A DNA stretch of 64,000 nt from Methylobacter sp. (GTDB taxonomy: Bacteria; Pseudomonadota; Gammaproteobacteria; Methylococcales; Methylomonadaceae). The notes beneath the pieces are model-generated. The model saw only the letters and a list, made by a program, of their open reading frames with translations. It was not told where the DNA came from and did no database searches. This document shows positions 7,601 through 16,679 of the stretch, piece after piece. Positions within the stretch are counted from its first letter, which is position 1. Every line of letters starts with the position of its first letter. The stretch spans positions 1 through 64,000 of the forward strand of contig JAQUOU010000008.1 of NCBI GenBank assembly GCA_028716975.1, in the 5' to 3' direction. The position numbers and the translations under genes are program-made.

Positions 7601-7809
7601 AACGTAACTTATTTTTAGAGCTCCCCTAAAGACATTCTTGTGATTCCCGCATTCACTTCCAATAAATATAATTACAAGCACTTGCGGGCCTTTGTGTCTT
7701 TAATTATTGCGAATGCAAAGGTTTTAACGGGTATGGTAATATATCCTTTTGAATACTCCTAACGCATTTGCGTTAGCGGAATTTTCCTGAATTTAATAAA
7801 GATGCAGAT

Positions 7810-9165
7810 ATGTTTGATAATTTAACCGATCGACTAAGTAGTACACTTAAAAAAATTAAGGGTCAGGGGCGGCTGACTGAGGATAATATTAAGGAAACCC
7901 TGCGTGAAGTACGTATGGCTTTACTTGAAGCTGATGTGGCCCTGCCCGTTGTTACGGATTTTATTGACCATGTCAAAGCAGGCGCTTTAGGACAGGAAGT
8001 GCAAACCAGTCTTTCACCTGGGCAGGCCATGATCAAAGTGGTTCAGTCTGAATTAATCAAGGTGATGGGCGAGGCGAATGAGGGGCTTAATCTGAAAGCC
8101 AATCCTCCCGCTATCATTTTAATGGCAGGTTTGCAGGGCGCAGGTAAAACTACTACGGTCGCCAAGTTGGGCCGTTGGCTAAAAGAAAATCAAAAGAAAA
8201 AAGTCGGTGTGGTCAGTGCTGACGTTTATCGCCCAGCGGCTATTAAGCAATTGCAGATGCTGGCAGATGAGCTTTCTTTGGAATTTTTTGACAGTGATGT
8301 GACTCAAAAACCGGTTGATATTGCTATGAATGCAATTGAAGCGGCCAAGAAAAAATTTCTTGATGTAATCATTATTGATACCGCGGGCCGCCTGCATATT
8401 GATGATGAAATGATGGGCGAGATTAAAGCCTTGCACGCTGCAATCAATCCTGTCGAAACATTATTTGTTGTTGATAGTATGACCGGTCAGGATGCCGCGA
8501 ATACGGCAAAAGCCTTTAATGATGCTTTGCCCTTGACAGGGGTTATTCTGACCAAGGCCGATGGTGATGCGCGAGGCGGAGCGGCATTATCTATCCGCCA
8601 CATTACCGGTAAACCTATAAAATTCATCGGTGTGGGTGAGAAAACCAACGCCCTGGAACCTTTTTATCCGGATCGCGTTGCTTCCCGTATTTTAGGCATG
8701 GGCGATATGCTGGGTCTTATTGAAGAGATCGAGCAGCGAGTCGATAAAGAAAAGGCCGAAAAGCTTGTCAAAAAAATACAGAAAGGCAAAGGTTTTGACC
8801 TGGAAGATTTTCGTGAGCAATTACAGCAAATGCAAAGTATGGGTGGAGTCGGCTCCATGCTGGACAGGTTGCCGGGTATGAACACCATTCCCCAGGAAAT
8901 GAAGGACAAGGTTAATGATAAGGAATTATCGCGCCAGATTGCCGTCATCAGTTCTATGACCATGCAGGAAAGACGTTATCCTGACTTAATCAAAGGTAAC
9001 CGGAAAAAACGTATCGCTACGGGTTGCGGGCAGCAACTGTCTGATGTTAATCGCATTTTAAAGCAATTTTTGACTATGCAGAAAATGATGAAGCGTTTCA
9101 AAAAAGGCAATATGGCTAATATGATACGCGGTTTAAAGAGCAATATGCGCGGCATGAGAATGTAG
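7810..9165 (+). CDS. ffh: Signal recognition particle GTPase Ffh, 451 aa
   Basis: Ffh binds signal sequences of nascent membrane proteins and, with 4.5S RNA and FtsY, targets ribosomes to the membrane. The N-domain starts M-F-D-N-L-T-D-R-L-S-S-T-L-K-K-I. The G-domain shows the P-loop G-L-Q-G-A-G-K-T-T-T, then D-V-Y-R-P-A-A-I-K-Q-L, D-T-A-G-R, and T-K-A-D-G-D-A-R-G-G. The methionine-rich M-domain follows, with the RNA-binding R-R-Y-P-D-L-I-K-G-N-R-K-K-R-I-A-x-G-x-G-x-x-x-x-D-V-N segment. Length and order are normal; it precedes rpsP as in many proteobacteria. Confidence 0.98.
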   Translation: MFDNLTDRLSSTLKKIKGQGRLTEDNIKETLREVRMALLEADVALPVVTDFIDHVKAGALGQEVQTSLSPGQAMIKVVQSELIKVMGEANEGLNLKANPPAIILMAGLQGAGKTTTVAKLGRWLKENQKKKVGVVSADVYRPAAIKQLQMLADELSLEFFDSDVTQKPVDIAMNAIEAAKKKFLDVIIIDTAGRLHIDDEMMGEIKALHAAINPVETLFVVDSMTGQDAANTAKAFNDALPLTGVILTKADGDARGGAALSIRHITGKPIKFIGVGEKTNALEPFYPDRVASRILGMGDMLGLIEEIEQRVDKEKAEKLVKKIQKGKGFDLEDFREQLQQMQSMGGVGSMLDRLPGMNTIPQEMKDKVNDKELSRQIAVISSMTMQERRYPDLIKGNRKKRIATGCGQQLSDVNRILKQFLTMQKMMKRFKKGNMANMIRGLKSNMRGMRM

Positions 9166-9198
9166 TTGGATGGTTTCGATAGAAGACTTATGCAATAA

Positions 9199-9239
9199 AT
9201 GGAAGGAATGGAAGGAATGGAAGGAATGGAAGGAATGGA
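9199..9239. repeat. 9-bp tandem repeat, about 4.5 copies
   Basis: The unit ATGGAAGGA is repeated four times at 9199-9234, with a partial fifth copy to 9239. It lies between the ffh stop and the rpsP start, in the region that should hold the ribosomal operon promoter or leader. The unit is purine-rich on one strand and resembles repeated ribosome-binding sites. Confidence 0.95.
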
Positions 9240-9329
9240 TCGGCTTTTATCAATTTGTTCTTCACTTATAGGGAAAATCGCGTAGAATAGGCGGATTGAA
9301 TTTTGACTAATTGTTTTAGAGGAACTTAG

Positions 9330-9581
9330 ATGGTAACCATTCGTCTTTCCAGAAGCGGCGCGAAGAATCGTCCTTTTTACCACGTTGTTGTAACAGATAG
9401 CAGAAGCGGTCGTGATGGACGTTATATCGAACGTCTTGGATTTTTTAATCCCTTGGCGCGCGGCAATGAAGAAAAGTTGCGTTTAGATACCGACCGTATT
9501 GAGTATTGGAAATCTAACGGAGCCCAGCCTTCCGAGCGTGTTACAAAACTAATTAAAGATGCGTTGAAAGCTGCTGCATAA
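9330..9581 (+). CDS. rpsP: 30S ribosomal protein S16, 83 aa
   Basis: S16 is a structural protein of the small ribosomal subunit. The whole protein is recognisable: [21 protein letters not shown] at the start, then [19 protein letters not shown]. The length (83) is typical. GAGGAA precedes the ATG. It opens the four-gene rpsP-rimM-trmD-rplS operon. Confidence 0.98.
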   Translation: MVTIRLSRSGAKNRPFYHVVVTDSRSGRDGRYIERLGFFNPLARGNEEKLRLDTDRIEYWKSNGAQPSERVTKLIKDALKAAA

Positions 9582-9587
9582 ACTGAT

Positions 9588-10094
9588 TTGCCAAAACAAA
9601 ACTTTATAAATGTCGGGAAAATTTCCGGTGTTTTTGGGGTAAAGGGATGGGTTAAAGTATTTTCCTTTACTGATCCCAGGGAAAATATTTTGAGTTATTC
9701 TCCCTGGCTGCTGAAGAAAGGCAGCGAAACCAGGTCGGTAGATATTATCGATGGCAAGCCACAAGGTAAAGCGGTAATCGCCCTTCTTGAGGGGGTTAGT
9801 GATAGAGATCAAGCAGCAAATTTCATGGGTTGGGATGTATTTATAAAACATGAGCAATTACCTGAAGCGGCTATTGGTGAATATTACTGGTCCGACCTGA
9901 TAGGTTTGAAAGTTGAAACCGTTGAGGGTGTTCAATTAGGCGTAGTTGATAGTCTGCTGGAAACAGGCGCTAATGATGTAATAATTGTTCAGGGAGAGCG
10001 GGAACGGGTAATACCGTTTTTACAGGGACAAATAATAATTAATATTGATCTGGATGCTGGTCGGATGATTGTCGACTGGGATTCTGAATTTTAA
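9588..10094 (+). CDS. rimM: Ribosome maturation factor RimM, 168 aa
   Basis: RimM assists assembly of the 30S subunit head and binds S19. The N-terminal domain shows V-G-K-I-S-G-V-F-G-V-K-G-W-V-K-V-F-S-F-T-D-P. The PRC-barrel part shows E-Y-Y-W-S-D-L-I-G-L-K-V-E-T, then G-A-N-D-V-I-I-V and V-I-P-F at the end. The start is the TTG at 9588, 6 bases after the rpsP stop, because no ATG or GTG exists before the conserved V-G-K-I-x-G motif. A weak TTG start could lower its translation relative to the ribosomal proteins. Position in the operon is standard. Confidence 0.95.
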   Translation: MPKQNFINVGKISGVFGVKGWVKVFSFTDPRENILSYSPWLLKKGSETRSVDIIDGKPQGKAVIALLEGVSDRDQAANFMGWDVFIKHEQLPEAAIGEYYWSDLIGLKVETVEGVQLGVVDSLLETGANDVIIVQGERERVIPFLQGQIIINIDLDAGRMIVDWDSEF

Positions 10095-10120
10095 TTAGGG
10101 CCGGATTTTAAATTACTAAC

Positions 10121-10858
10121 ATGCGTTTTGACGTGGTAACTTTGTTTCCTGAAATGGTGATAGCGGCGGCAGGTTATGGCGTAACAGGCAGAGCGCTTGA
10201 GCGGGGAATAGTCAGCTTGTCGGTATGGAATCCGAGGGACTATACGCACGACAAACATAGAACTGTTGATGACAAGCCTTATGGCGGCGGGCCTGGGATG
10301 GTAATGAAATATCAGCCATTGCACGACGCAGTTTATGATGCAAGACAAGCAGGTGTGGAGACTACAAAAGTAGTTTATTTGAGTCCGCAAGGTAAGCCAA
10401 TTACACAGGATTTGTTATCAGACGCCAGGGAAGTATCGCAATTGATTTTAGTTGCCGGACGTTATGAAGGAATTGATGAGCGCTTTGTTAAGCTGGATTG
10501 TGATGATGAATGGTCTATTGGCGATTATGTTATCAGCGGCGGTGAACTTGCTGCTTTGGTAGTGATAGATGGGATAACGCGTTTACTACCTGGCGTTTTG
10601 GGTGATGAGGATTCCGCCCAACAGGATTCACATATGAACGGCTTACTGGATTATCCCCACTTTACCCGCCCTGAGCAACTTGAAGAAAGTTCAGTGCCGG
10701 ATATTTTAATGAGTGGAAATCACGCTGATATAGATCGTTGGCGCATGAAGCAAGCTTTAGGAAGAACTTGGCAGAGACGTCCGGATTTATTGAAAAAAAA
10801 GAATTTAAGTGCAGAGCAGGAAAGCCTGCTGAAAGAATTTATAGTAGAATTAAATTGA
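10121..10858 (+). CDS. trmD: tRNA (guanine-37-N1)-methyltransferase TrmD, 245 aa
   Basis: TrmD methylates G37 next to the anticodon, using S-adenosylmethionine, and prevents +1 frameshifting. The SPOUT knot residues are present: Y-L-S-P-Q-G-K-P at about 87-94, [13 protein letters not shown] at about 110-122, and [13 protein letters not shown] at about 132-144. An early G-G-G-P-G-M-V-M motif is also seen. Length matches the E. coli enzyme (255). It lies between rimM and rplS as expected. Confidence 0.98.
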   Translation: MRFDVVTLFPEMVIAAAGYGVTGRALERGIVSLSVWNPRDYTHDKHRTVDDKPYGGGPGMVMKYQPLHDAVYDARQAGVETTKVVYLSPQGKPITQDLLSDAREVSQLILVAGRYEGIDERFVKLDCDDEWSIGDYVISGGELAALVVIDGITRLLPGVLGDEDSAQQDSHMNGLLDYPHFTRPEQLEESSVPDILMSGNHADIDRWRMKQALGRTWQRRPDLLKKKNLSAEQESLLKEFIVELN

Positions 10859-10868
10859 AGGTGTGGTA

Positions 10869-11210
10869 ATGAGCAATATTATTGATGTATTGGAAGCAGA
10901 ACAACTGAAACAAATCCCTGATTTTAATACAGGCGATACCGTTGTTGTTCAGGTTAAAGTAAAAGAAGGCGAGCGGGAGAGAATTCAAGCCTTTGAAGGC
11001 ATAGTGATTGCAAAACGCAATCGCGGGTTAAACTCTGCCTTCACCGTAAGAAAAATTTCCCACGGTACCGGCGTTGAACGCGTTTTTCAAACACACAGCC
11101 CTATCATTAGCGAGATTAATGTTAAACGTCGCGGTGATGTGCGCCGTGCCAAACTATACTATTTGCGTGATTTGGCCGGTAAAGCGGCTCGTATTAAAGA
11201 AAAACTTTAA
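10869..11210 (+). CDS. rplS: 50S ribosomal protein L19, 113 aa
   Basis: L19 sits at the 30S-50S interface. The sequence is typical: [26 protein letters not shown] at 16-41, [12 protein letters not shown] at about 53-64, G-V-E-R-V-F, and the C-terminal [14 protein letters not shown]. The start is the ATG at 10869 preceded by GAAGGTG; an in-frame GTG at 10863 would add only two residues. It is the last gene of the operon and a terminator follows. Confidence 0.98.
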   Translation: MSNIIDVLEAEQLKQIPDFNTGDTVVVQVKVKEGERERIQAFEGIVIAKRNRGLNSAFTVRKISHGTGVERVFQTHSPIISEINVKRRGDVRRAKLYYLRDLAGKAARIKEKL

Positions 11211-11234
11211 CCGGTTTTTGCTTTTATACCTGAT

Positions 11235-11262
11235 AAAAAAGGCAGCTTAAGTTGCCTTTTTT
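11235..11262 (+). terminator. Rho-independent terminator after rplS
   Basis: AAAAAAGGCA at 11235-11244 pairs with TGCCTTTTTT at 11253-11262 around an 8-base loop. The run of T is part of the right arm, so the hairpin could also act on the opposite strand. It ends the rpsP operon 24 bases after the L19 stop. Confidence 0.9.
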
Positions 11263-11285
11263 ATATCTGAATAATAATTTTTCAT

Positions 11286-11323
11286 AAAATAAAGACACGA
11301 AGAATAGCTATAAATTTCGTGTC
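11286..11323 (-). terminator. Rho-independent terminator after the GMC oxidoreductase gene
   Basis: Read on the minus strand, GACACGAA (11323-11316) pairs with TTCGTGTC (11301-11294) around a 14-base loop and is followed by TTTATTTT. It lies 22 bases after the oxidoreductase stop codon and separates the unit from the convergent ribosomal operon. Confidence 0.8.
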
Positions 11324-11344
11324 CTTGAGATAAACATATAAATT

Positions 11345-13219
11345 TTAAGCCGCCTCGCCCAGAATGGCGTCAGCGGCTTTTTCTCCTATCATATATACGG
11401 AAGTAACAATAAAAAATCCGGGTATCACCGGAAAAGCTGAGGCATCTACTACCCTAAGCCCCTGAGTTCCGCGTACTTTAAAGTTGCTGTCGAGCACCGC
11501 CATCGGATCGTTGTCCTTACCAACCGGGCAAGTACAGGAGGCATGATGTCCCCAAGCATGGGATCTGACAAAATCACGGAGATCCTGATCACTCTGCACA
11601 TCTTTTCCAGGTAATTCTTCTTCTGCAATGAGTCCTTGCTGCCAAAGAGGATCAGCTAATTTGCGGACATATTTGATTCCTTCAACCATAGAGTCCAAAT
11701 CCTCCCCGGCATGGTCGCTTCCTTCCTCAAAATAACGAAAGTTGATATAGGGCCTATCGCGCGGATCAGTCGATATCAGGCGCACTTCACCAGCATGGTT
11801 GCTCGTATGTGCTTTAAGTACTGCCCAGGTGAGATAGTTCAAGTTTTCTTTGATCAAGGAAGAGTAGCCCGGAAAATAACCTTTAAACCGGCCCAACACG
11901 GCAAAGCAGAATAGATCAGGTAACGGGCGTTCGGCAAACGAGCGTTTAACAACGGCCAGTACTGCGCCGTTGGTAGCATATACTCCCTTGCGGTGCTTTT
12001 CCCATTGTTCATATTGAGGGTCGCCTTTGGCGTATTTGGCATCTTTGAGTACTTCCCAGGCGTCAAAATTCATCCGGTTAACTACCCCCACTTCATAGCG
12101 GTCTTGCAGATTACTTCCAACGCCCGGCAGATCGACTCTGACCTCAATACCGTGCTTACTCAGCTCATCTTTGGGGCCGATACCGGAAAGCATCAGAAGC
12201 TGCGGCGTATTATAAGCGCCACCCGACAGGATTATCTCCTGAGAAGCATGGACGGTACGTAATTCACCGGCTTGCGTACTGGGGTTCTGATGTGCTTTGT
12301 AGAGTTTAGCGCCTTTTAAATATTCGACGCCGATAGCACGATTATCTTTATCCAGGATAACTTTAGTAACCAGTGCATCAAGTTCAATGGTGAGCAATTG
12401 CGGGTATTTTTCATGCACATCCAGCAAACGTTCCCTGGTACCGATGCGCGCATGATTTTTGGTTGCAAGGGGAGGATAACGCAGGCCAATGGCATTTTCT
12501 TGTACATTTCGCCAGTCGTTTGGATCAAGTTTCGCCCTGAAAAATAATTCCAGCCGTTGAAGAGGATTTGGCAGCGTAAGAAGTGCTTTGGCAACGGAAT
12601 CGACTATGGATTGCACAAGAGAGGTATCACCGAGCGCGCTTTTGGGAATTGCCTTTTCCGTATGCAGCCAGCCATTCCAGCCGTGACGGGTCGGGTTAAT
12701 ACCGAGTTTTGCCAGCCAGCGATATACCGGCCGATGATTGCAGTTTTCCATACGCTCGAAATACTTGCGCATATTGTCGGCTTTCCACGAAGGATTATCG
12801 GTCATTGTAGCTATTTTGTCCCAGTCTTCATTGTGCGGATACACGGTTATCATGGCGTTATGGGCAGTGCAACCGCCCAGACACCCGGCCCGCGGATAAA
12901 GCACGCCGCCTTCTTCCGGGGTATATTTGGGATCTTTTTTCTGGATCTCTTCATTTTCGTAGTGACGAACGAAGTAATCCCATTTCATTGCTTCGTTTTC
13001 TGTAGAAAAAGTATGAAATACCGGCACATCGTAGTCATCCGGCAGACGTTGTTTATCAGGATTAGCCAGATCCCCTCCCTGCAGCATTCGCGGATCGCCT
13101 CCAGCCTCCAATACCAGGACTTTTTTTCCGCGCTCCGCTAATCTTGCGGCTACCGTTCCTCCGCCTGCGCCTGAGCCAACGACGATATACTCGAAATCAG
13201 TATCAATAATTCCAGTCAT
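11345..13219 (-). CDS. GMC-family FAD-dependent oxidoreductase, 624 aa
   Basis: This is a glucose-methanol-choline superfamily enzyme, which oxidises an alcohol group with FAD. The N-terminal Rossmann motif Y-I-V-V-G-S-G-A-G-G-G-T-V-A-A-R-L-A-E-R is at 11-30, ending L-V-L-E-A-G-G. GMC signature 1 is near 111-123 (A-G-C-L-G-G-C-T-A-H-N-A-M) and signature 2 at 331-349 (L-S-G-G-A-Y-N-T-P-Q-L-L-M-L-S-G-I-G-P). The C-terminal block H-A-W-G-H-H-A-S-C-T-C (554-564) contains the expected catalytic histidine pair region. No signal peptide is visible. It lies 147 bases after a dihaem cytochrome gene on the same strand, so the cytochrome may accept its electrons. The substrate cannot be read from sequence. 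Confidence 0.92.
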   Translation of the reverse strand: MTGIIDTDFEYIVVGSGAGGGTVAARLAERGKKVLVLEAGGDPRMLQGGDLANPDKQRLPDDYDVPVFHTFSTENEAMKWDYFVRHYENEEIQKKDPKYTPEEGGVLYPRAGCLGGCTAHNAMITVYPHNEDWDKIATMTDNPSWKADNMRKYFERMENCNHRPVYRWLAKLGINPTRHGWNGWLHTEKAIPKSALGDTSLVQSIVDSVAKALLTLPNPLQRLELFFRAKLDPNDWRNVQENAIGLRYPPLATKNHARIGTRERLLDVHEKYPQLLTIELDALVTKVILDKDNRAIGVEYLKGAKLYKAHQNPSTQAGELRTVHASQEIILSGGAYNTPQLLMLSGIGPKDELSKHGIEVRVDLPGVGSNLQDRYEVGVVNRMNFDAWEVLKDAKYAKGDPQYEQWEKHRKGVYATNGAVLAVVKRSFAERPLPDLFCFAVLGRFKGYFPGYSSLIKENLNYLTWAVLKAHTSNHAGEVRLISTDPRDRPYINFRYFEEGSDHAGEDLDSMVEGIKYVRKLADPLWQQGLIAEEELPGKDVQSDQDLRDFVRSHAWGHHASCTCPVGKDNDPMAVLDSNFKVRGTQGLRVVDASAFPVIPGFFIVTSVYMIGEKAADAILGEAA

Positions 13220-13366
13220 TTGATTTGTCTCCTTGATCGAATAATTTTTGAAAATTGCTGTTCGTCATAAGCGAACAGCAGTTCTTGATGTATTTGTTTA
13301 AACGGATTTTGAGCCGGGCGGGCACAACTCTTTCAATTTGCGCCGCCGGCTCATTAAGCCTATTAA

Positions 13367-15925
13367 TTACATAGTCTTTAGAAATGCGATCAGGGCTTTC
13401 TTATCGTCATCGCTAAGCCCTGGCTCTGCTTGCGTATCTTTAAAGTAATCGGTGCCGAAGTAATGCCCCCGATTCACAATATAATCCGGGCATTTACTGG
13501 CTTTTATCAAAGGATCAATCAAGTTGCCGAAGACCTGTGCCGCTTGTGCATCAGAGGCATCTTTAGGAAGGGCTTTTAAATCTTTCTTGATTCTTACCAG
13601 CAGGTTTACCAACTCAATTTTATGTTTAATTCTCGAGATAATGTTTTCTCTTCTATCCAGATCGATGTTAGTCAGTAAATTAACCGGTGTTCCTTTTGGA
13701 ATCGGTCCAAGTTCAATGCCTTGTTCACCAACCAGGCTGCCACGACTGATTATACCAACCAGTTTTTCCAGTAATTCGGGCACGTATCCCGATGGCACAC
13801 GCAGGTAACTGGTTTCATAGGTTTTATCGACCCAGCCAGGCAGCTTTTTGCCGGAAGCAGTTTGATACTGGATATTCCCTTTGCGTTTTTCCGGCCAGAG
13901 CATTTGTTCAATTGAATTATCAAATGATTTCAGCCGCTCTTCCACCGCAGGGCTGGGATTGAACTCACCCACCGTATTGTTAAGCAGGAAAGGAGCCGTA
14001 GACCAGAGGCTTATCAGCGAAGCAGGGCGGGTAAAGCCGCGGCCGCCGGCCGGCATTTCGTATTCCCTGGATTCTCCGGTGAATGGCTGGTGAACAGTAA
14101 TTGTTCCTACGGAAGGAAGGTCTTTATAAGATTGGGAGGAAAAGTCATTCCATATATTGCCTTCAATCGCATTGGTAGCCAGAGGACTGCAAGCATTGGT
14201 TTCCAGCAGCGTCACAGGAATGCGCAAGTCGGTGGAGAGAAAATTGTCTTTAAGAAAATCTTCCTGCATTACGATTTGCTTTATTTCCGTTTTGAATTCT
14301 TCGCTGCGCGTCCAGTCCCAGTAGGCATTCCAGCACTTCAGATAATCTTTGCCTACACAACCATTCGGAAAGAAGGTATAAGCTTTTTCCGGCAGTTTAC
14401 TTGAATGACAACGCGCGCAGCGCTCACCAAAGGCTGTTTTGCCGCGAGCTAACGTTTCAGCATCAGCGGTAAGTTGCTGAGCGCCTGAAGGCGCATTTTT
14501 CAGGTAATCGGGTTGCGCAGTCGCCAGGAAGAACAAGGCTAAATTGGGCGTCTGCTGTTCATTTGCCTGCCAGTAAACCGAATTCTGACGGCTAACTTTT
14601 ATGGGTATTGGCGATATGGGTTTACCGCCAAGCAGAGGATTGAAATGGTTTAACCATTCTTCGCTGAACAAGCCGATGTTGATAAATACCCGGTTCAACG
14701 CACCCAGGGCGCCAACCGAATCAGAGCCATCCTTGAGTACGCGCGGTGTCCAGACGGTATCCGGGGCTTTATAAAACGCCGCCAGAGGACTATCGGCAGC
14801 GACATAATCATTGAGCTGCTTATTATTCAATCCGCCATCCGACAGCTTCTCCATGCCAAATTTTTTAGCGTTTGCCAAGCGGGCGCCCAAGTTATACACC
14901 GCATTCATGGTGCGGGGATTATTGATGTAATCGGTGGAAACCAGCGAGGTATCCAATGCGCCAGGACGGGATGTATGGAACAGCTGATAAGGGAAACTGC
15001 TGGCATCGGCTTCCCAGGTAAAAATCCGGTCTATCCAGAAATATTGAGCGCCCGGATTTGAATTAAGATTTTCCCATTTCGGATTTTCAGGGTCCTTGGG
15101 CGGATTAGTCGGGTTAGGGCCCACATGGCAAAAACCGCAGGACATGCCGACCCGGTAGGGTCTTACCAGTTTTTTGTCATTATAATAGCTGGGGTCGGTA
15201 TAATAACGGACCGGATCCCAGCGTTTTTGCGCCTGCTCATCAAAATCCGGGTTGGGGAATAATCGTACGCCTACGATACCAGTGGCGTAACCATAATAGG
15301 AGCCGACTGGAGTATTTTTACCTCTGGCGCCGATTTTTATCCCGGGATACTTTGTTTCATTTTCGAATGGATCGGCGGGACAATCTTTTGACCGCACATC
15401 CAGCCATAATCCGTAGCGGTCTTCGCGAGCGCCGGCGGATTTTTCAAAGCAGGGTTCATTGACCAGCCCCAAATAATTCCAGCGGTTGCTGCGGCTGAAT
15501 TTTAAACTGGGATGATTTGACAAAGTCTTAAGAAAATCGAGATTGCCCCGGCTTTCATAGCCCAGCTTATCCCAGAGACGATCGTTGCCCGCGGTCCATA
15601 CAATCCAGTTATTGCGGCCGATAGCGGCAGCCTTAACGGCGTCTTCCGGTGCTATTCCCGGGGCATAGGGGGCGAGAGCTGCGGCTACCGCCGTGGGATT
15701 CTTAGTTACCCCATTATCCATATCGCGAAAATAATCTTCATCCGCTCCAGGTAAACTCTCCGCTGTTCGTCCTGCGCATTTGGCTTCATCCAGTACTTTT
15801 CCTGCACCTCTCAGGTCACAGGGTTTACTTTTTAGTACCGCTATACTAGCGCTGCTATAGCTGAACAAACCCAACGATACGGCCCCTAAAAAAGTAAGTG
15901 TTATGATTGATGTTTTTATTTTCAT
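13367..15925 (-). CDS. Large periplasmic dihaem c-type cytochrome, 852 aa
   Basis: The N-terminus (M-K-I-K-T-S-I-I-T-L, then a hydrophobic stretch to about residue 28, cut near S-S-A-S-I-A) is a signal peptide, so the protein is exported. Two haem c motifs are visible: C-G-F-C-H at 263-267 and C-A-R-C-H at 503-507. The wide spacing and the length recall large dihaem enzymes of the RoxA/MauG-like group, but I do not recognise a named family with certainty. The C-terminal half contains R-G-F-T-R-P-A-S-L-I-S-L-W-S-T-A-P-F-L-L-N-N, a pattern shared with cytochromes of the peroxidase-like class. It is followed by a GMC oxidoreductase gene and preceded by a 24-codon frame whose stop overlaps this start (ATGA). 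Confidence 0.88.
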   Translation of the reverse strand: MKIKTSIITLTFLGAVSLGLFSYSSASIAVLKSKPCDLRGAGKVLDEAKCAGRTAESLPGADEDYFRDMDNGVTKNPTAVAAALAPYAPGIAPEDAVKAAAIGRNNWIVWTAGNDRLWDKLGYESRGNLDFLKTLSNHPSLKFSRSNRWNYLGLVNEPCFEKSAGAREDRYGLWLDVRSKDCPADPFENETKYPGIKIGARGKNTPVGSYYGYATGIVGVRLFPNPDFDEQAQKRWDPVRYYTDPSYYNDKKLVRPYRVGMSCGFCHVGPNPTNPPKDPENPKWENLNSNPGAQYFWIDRIFTWEADASSFPYQLFHTSRPGALDTSLVSTDYINNPRTMNAVYNLGARLANAKKFGMEKLSDGGLNNKQLNDYVAADSPLAAFYKAPDTVWTPRVLKDGSDSVGALGALNRVFINIGLFSEEWLNHFNPLLGGKPISPIPIKVSRQNSVYWQANEQQTPNLALFFLATAQPDYLKNAPSGAQQLTADAETLARGKTAFGERCARCHSSKLPEKAYTFFPNGCVGKDYLKCWNAYWDWTRSEEFKTEIKQIVMQEDFLKDNFLSTDLRIPVTLLETNACSPLATNAIEGNIWNDFSSQSYKDLPSVGTITVHQPFTGESREYEMPAGGRGFTRPASLISLWSTAPFLLNNTVGEFNPSPAVEERLKSFDNSIEQMLWPEKRKGNIQYQTASGKKLPGWVDKTYETSYLRVPSGYVPELLEKLVGIISRGSLVGEQGIELGPIPKGTPVNLLTNIDLDRRENIISRIKHKIELVNLLVRIKKDLKALPKDASDAQAAQVFGNLIDPLIKASKCPDYIVNRGHYFGTDYFKDTQAEPGLSDDDKKALIAFLKTM

Positions 15926-15996
15926 AATATCTTACTCCCCAATATCGTACCCGCTCTTTCGAGAACGAGTTTAAACAAGGATGTTATTATTTTCAT
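15922..15996 (-). CDS. Possible 24-residue leader peptide overlapping the dihaem cytochrome gene
   Basis: A frame of 24 codons starts with ATG at 15996-15994, preceded by a good ribosome site (AGGAG, 8 bases before). It reads M-K-I-I-T-S-L-F-K-L-V-L-E-R-A-G-T-I-L-G-S-K-I-L and ends with a TGA that overlaps the cytochrome ATG by the ATGA arrangement. This is the layout of translational coupling. The peptide is amphipathic and basic. It may be a regulatory leader or a small protein; I do not recognise it. The resemblance of its first codons to those of the cytochrome (M-K-I) may reflect a local duplication of the start region. Confidence 0.5.
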   Translation of the reverse strand: MKIITSLFKLVLERAGTILGSKIL

Positions 15997-16679
15997 ACTT
16001 TTCACTCCTCAAACCATTAGAATTATTAGAATTATTGATTGCTATGATTTGTAGCTATGTATTGTTGTTTTTATGCCCCCCTAAGTAATATTAATAATAT
16101 TTTATGGTGTAGATGATAGCTTAGTAAAATAAAGTGTCATTTGCAGGTTAATCGATTTTTCGTCGAATTTCGGAAACAGTGTTGTGAATCAGTTCTGAGT
16201 AGATTCTATTTAAACAGTTGTGACGTACTGGCATACTGCTTCCAAAATTATAAAGTGGCGATTTTTCTCCGATGAGAACTTTCATTTTGCGGCTAAGAAT
16301 GGCTTACTTTTTAATTTGGATTGCAATAAATCGTAATACGCCTTTATAGTTCAAACAATTTCCGGGGTTGAAACTGCAAAATTAGAGTTAATGCTTGTTG
16401 TAATTTCCCTCTAAAGTATCTTCACATCTTAAACAAAGTCAATGACTTTAGAAATATTGTTCAATTTAAATTAATGACTCCACCTATACTCGTCAGACAT
16501 GAAAATCCGCTATGTCAAGATAATGAGATAGCCGGAAGTAGGGCTGTCTGATGCTAAGAAATTTATCAAAACCATGTTAAATAGTTAAAATTATTTTCAG
16601 AAACACAGGTAGGGCTCCATGTATGAAGATACTCCATCACCGTTTCCCCAGTTAAATATAGTGGCCGAGAATTTTAAAC
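15997..16679. other. 683-bp AT-rich intergenic region between divergent units
   Basis: This gap separates the leftward cytochrome/GMC unit from the rightward ogt-xerD-lpxA unit and should contain both promoters. No dispersed repeat copy is present. TAGGGCT occurs twice (about 16540 and 16611). A 25-codon frame with ATG at 16619 overlaps the ogt start out of frame, but nothing supports it as a gene. No RNA gene was recognised. Confidence 0.6.

Noticed and set aside
12557..13141. 194-codon plus-strand frame
   Set aside because: Antisense to the GMC oxidoreductase gene, which has clear family motifs; the antisense frame is a shadow.
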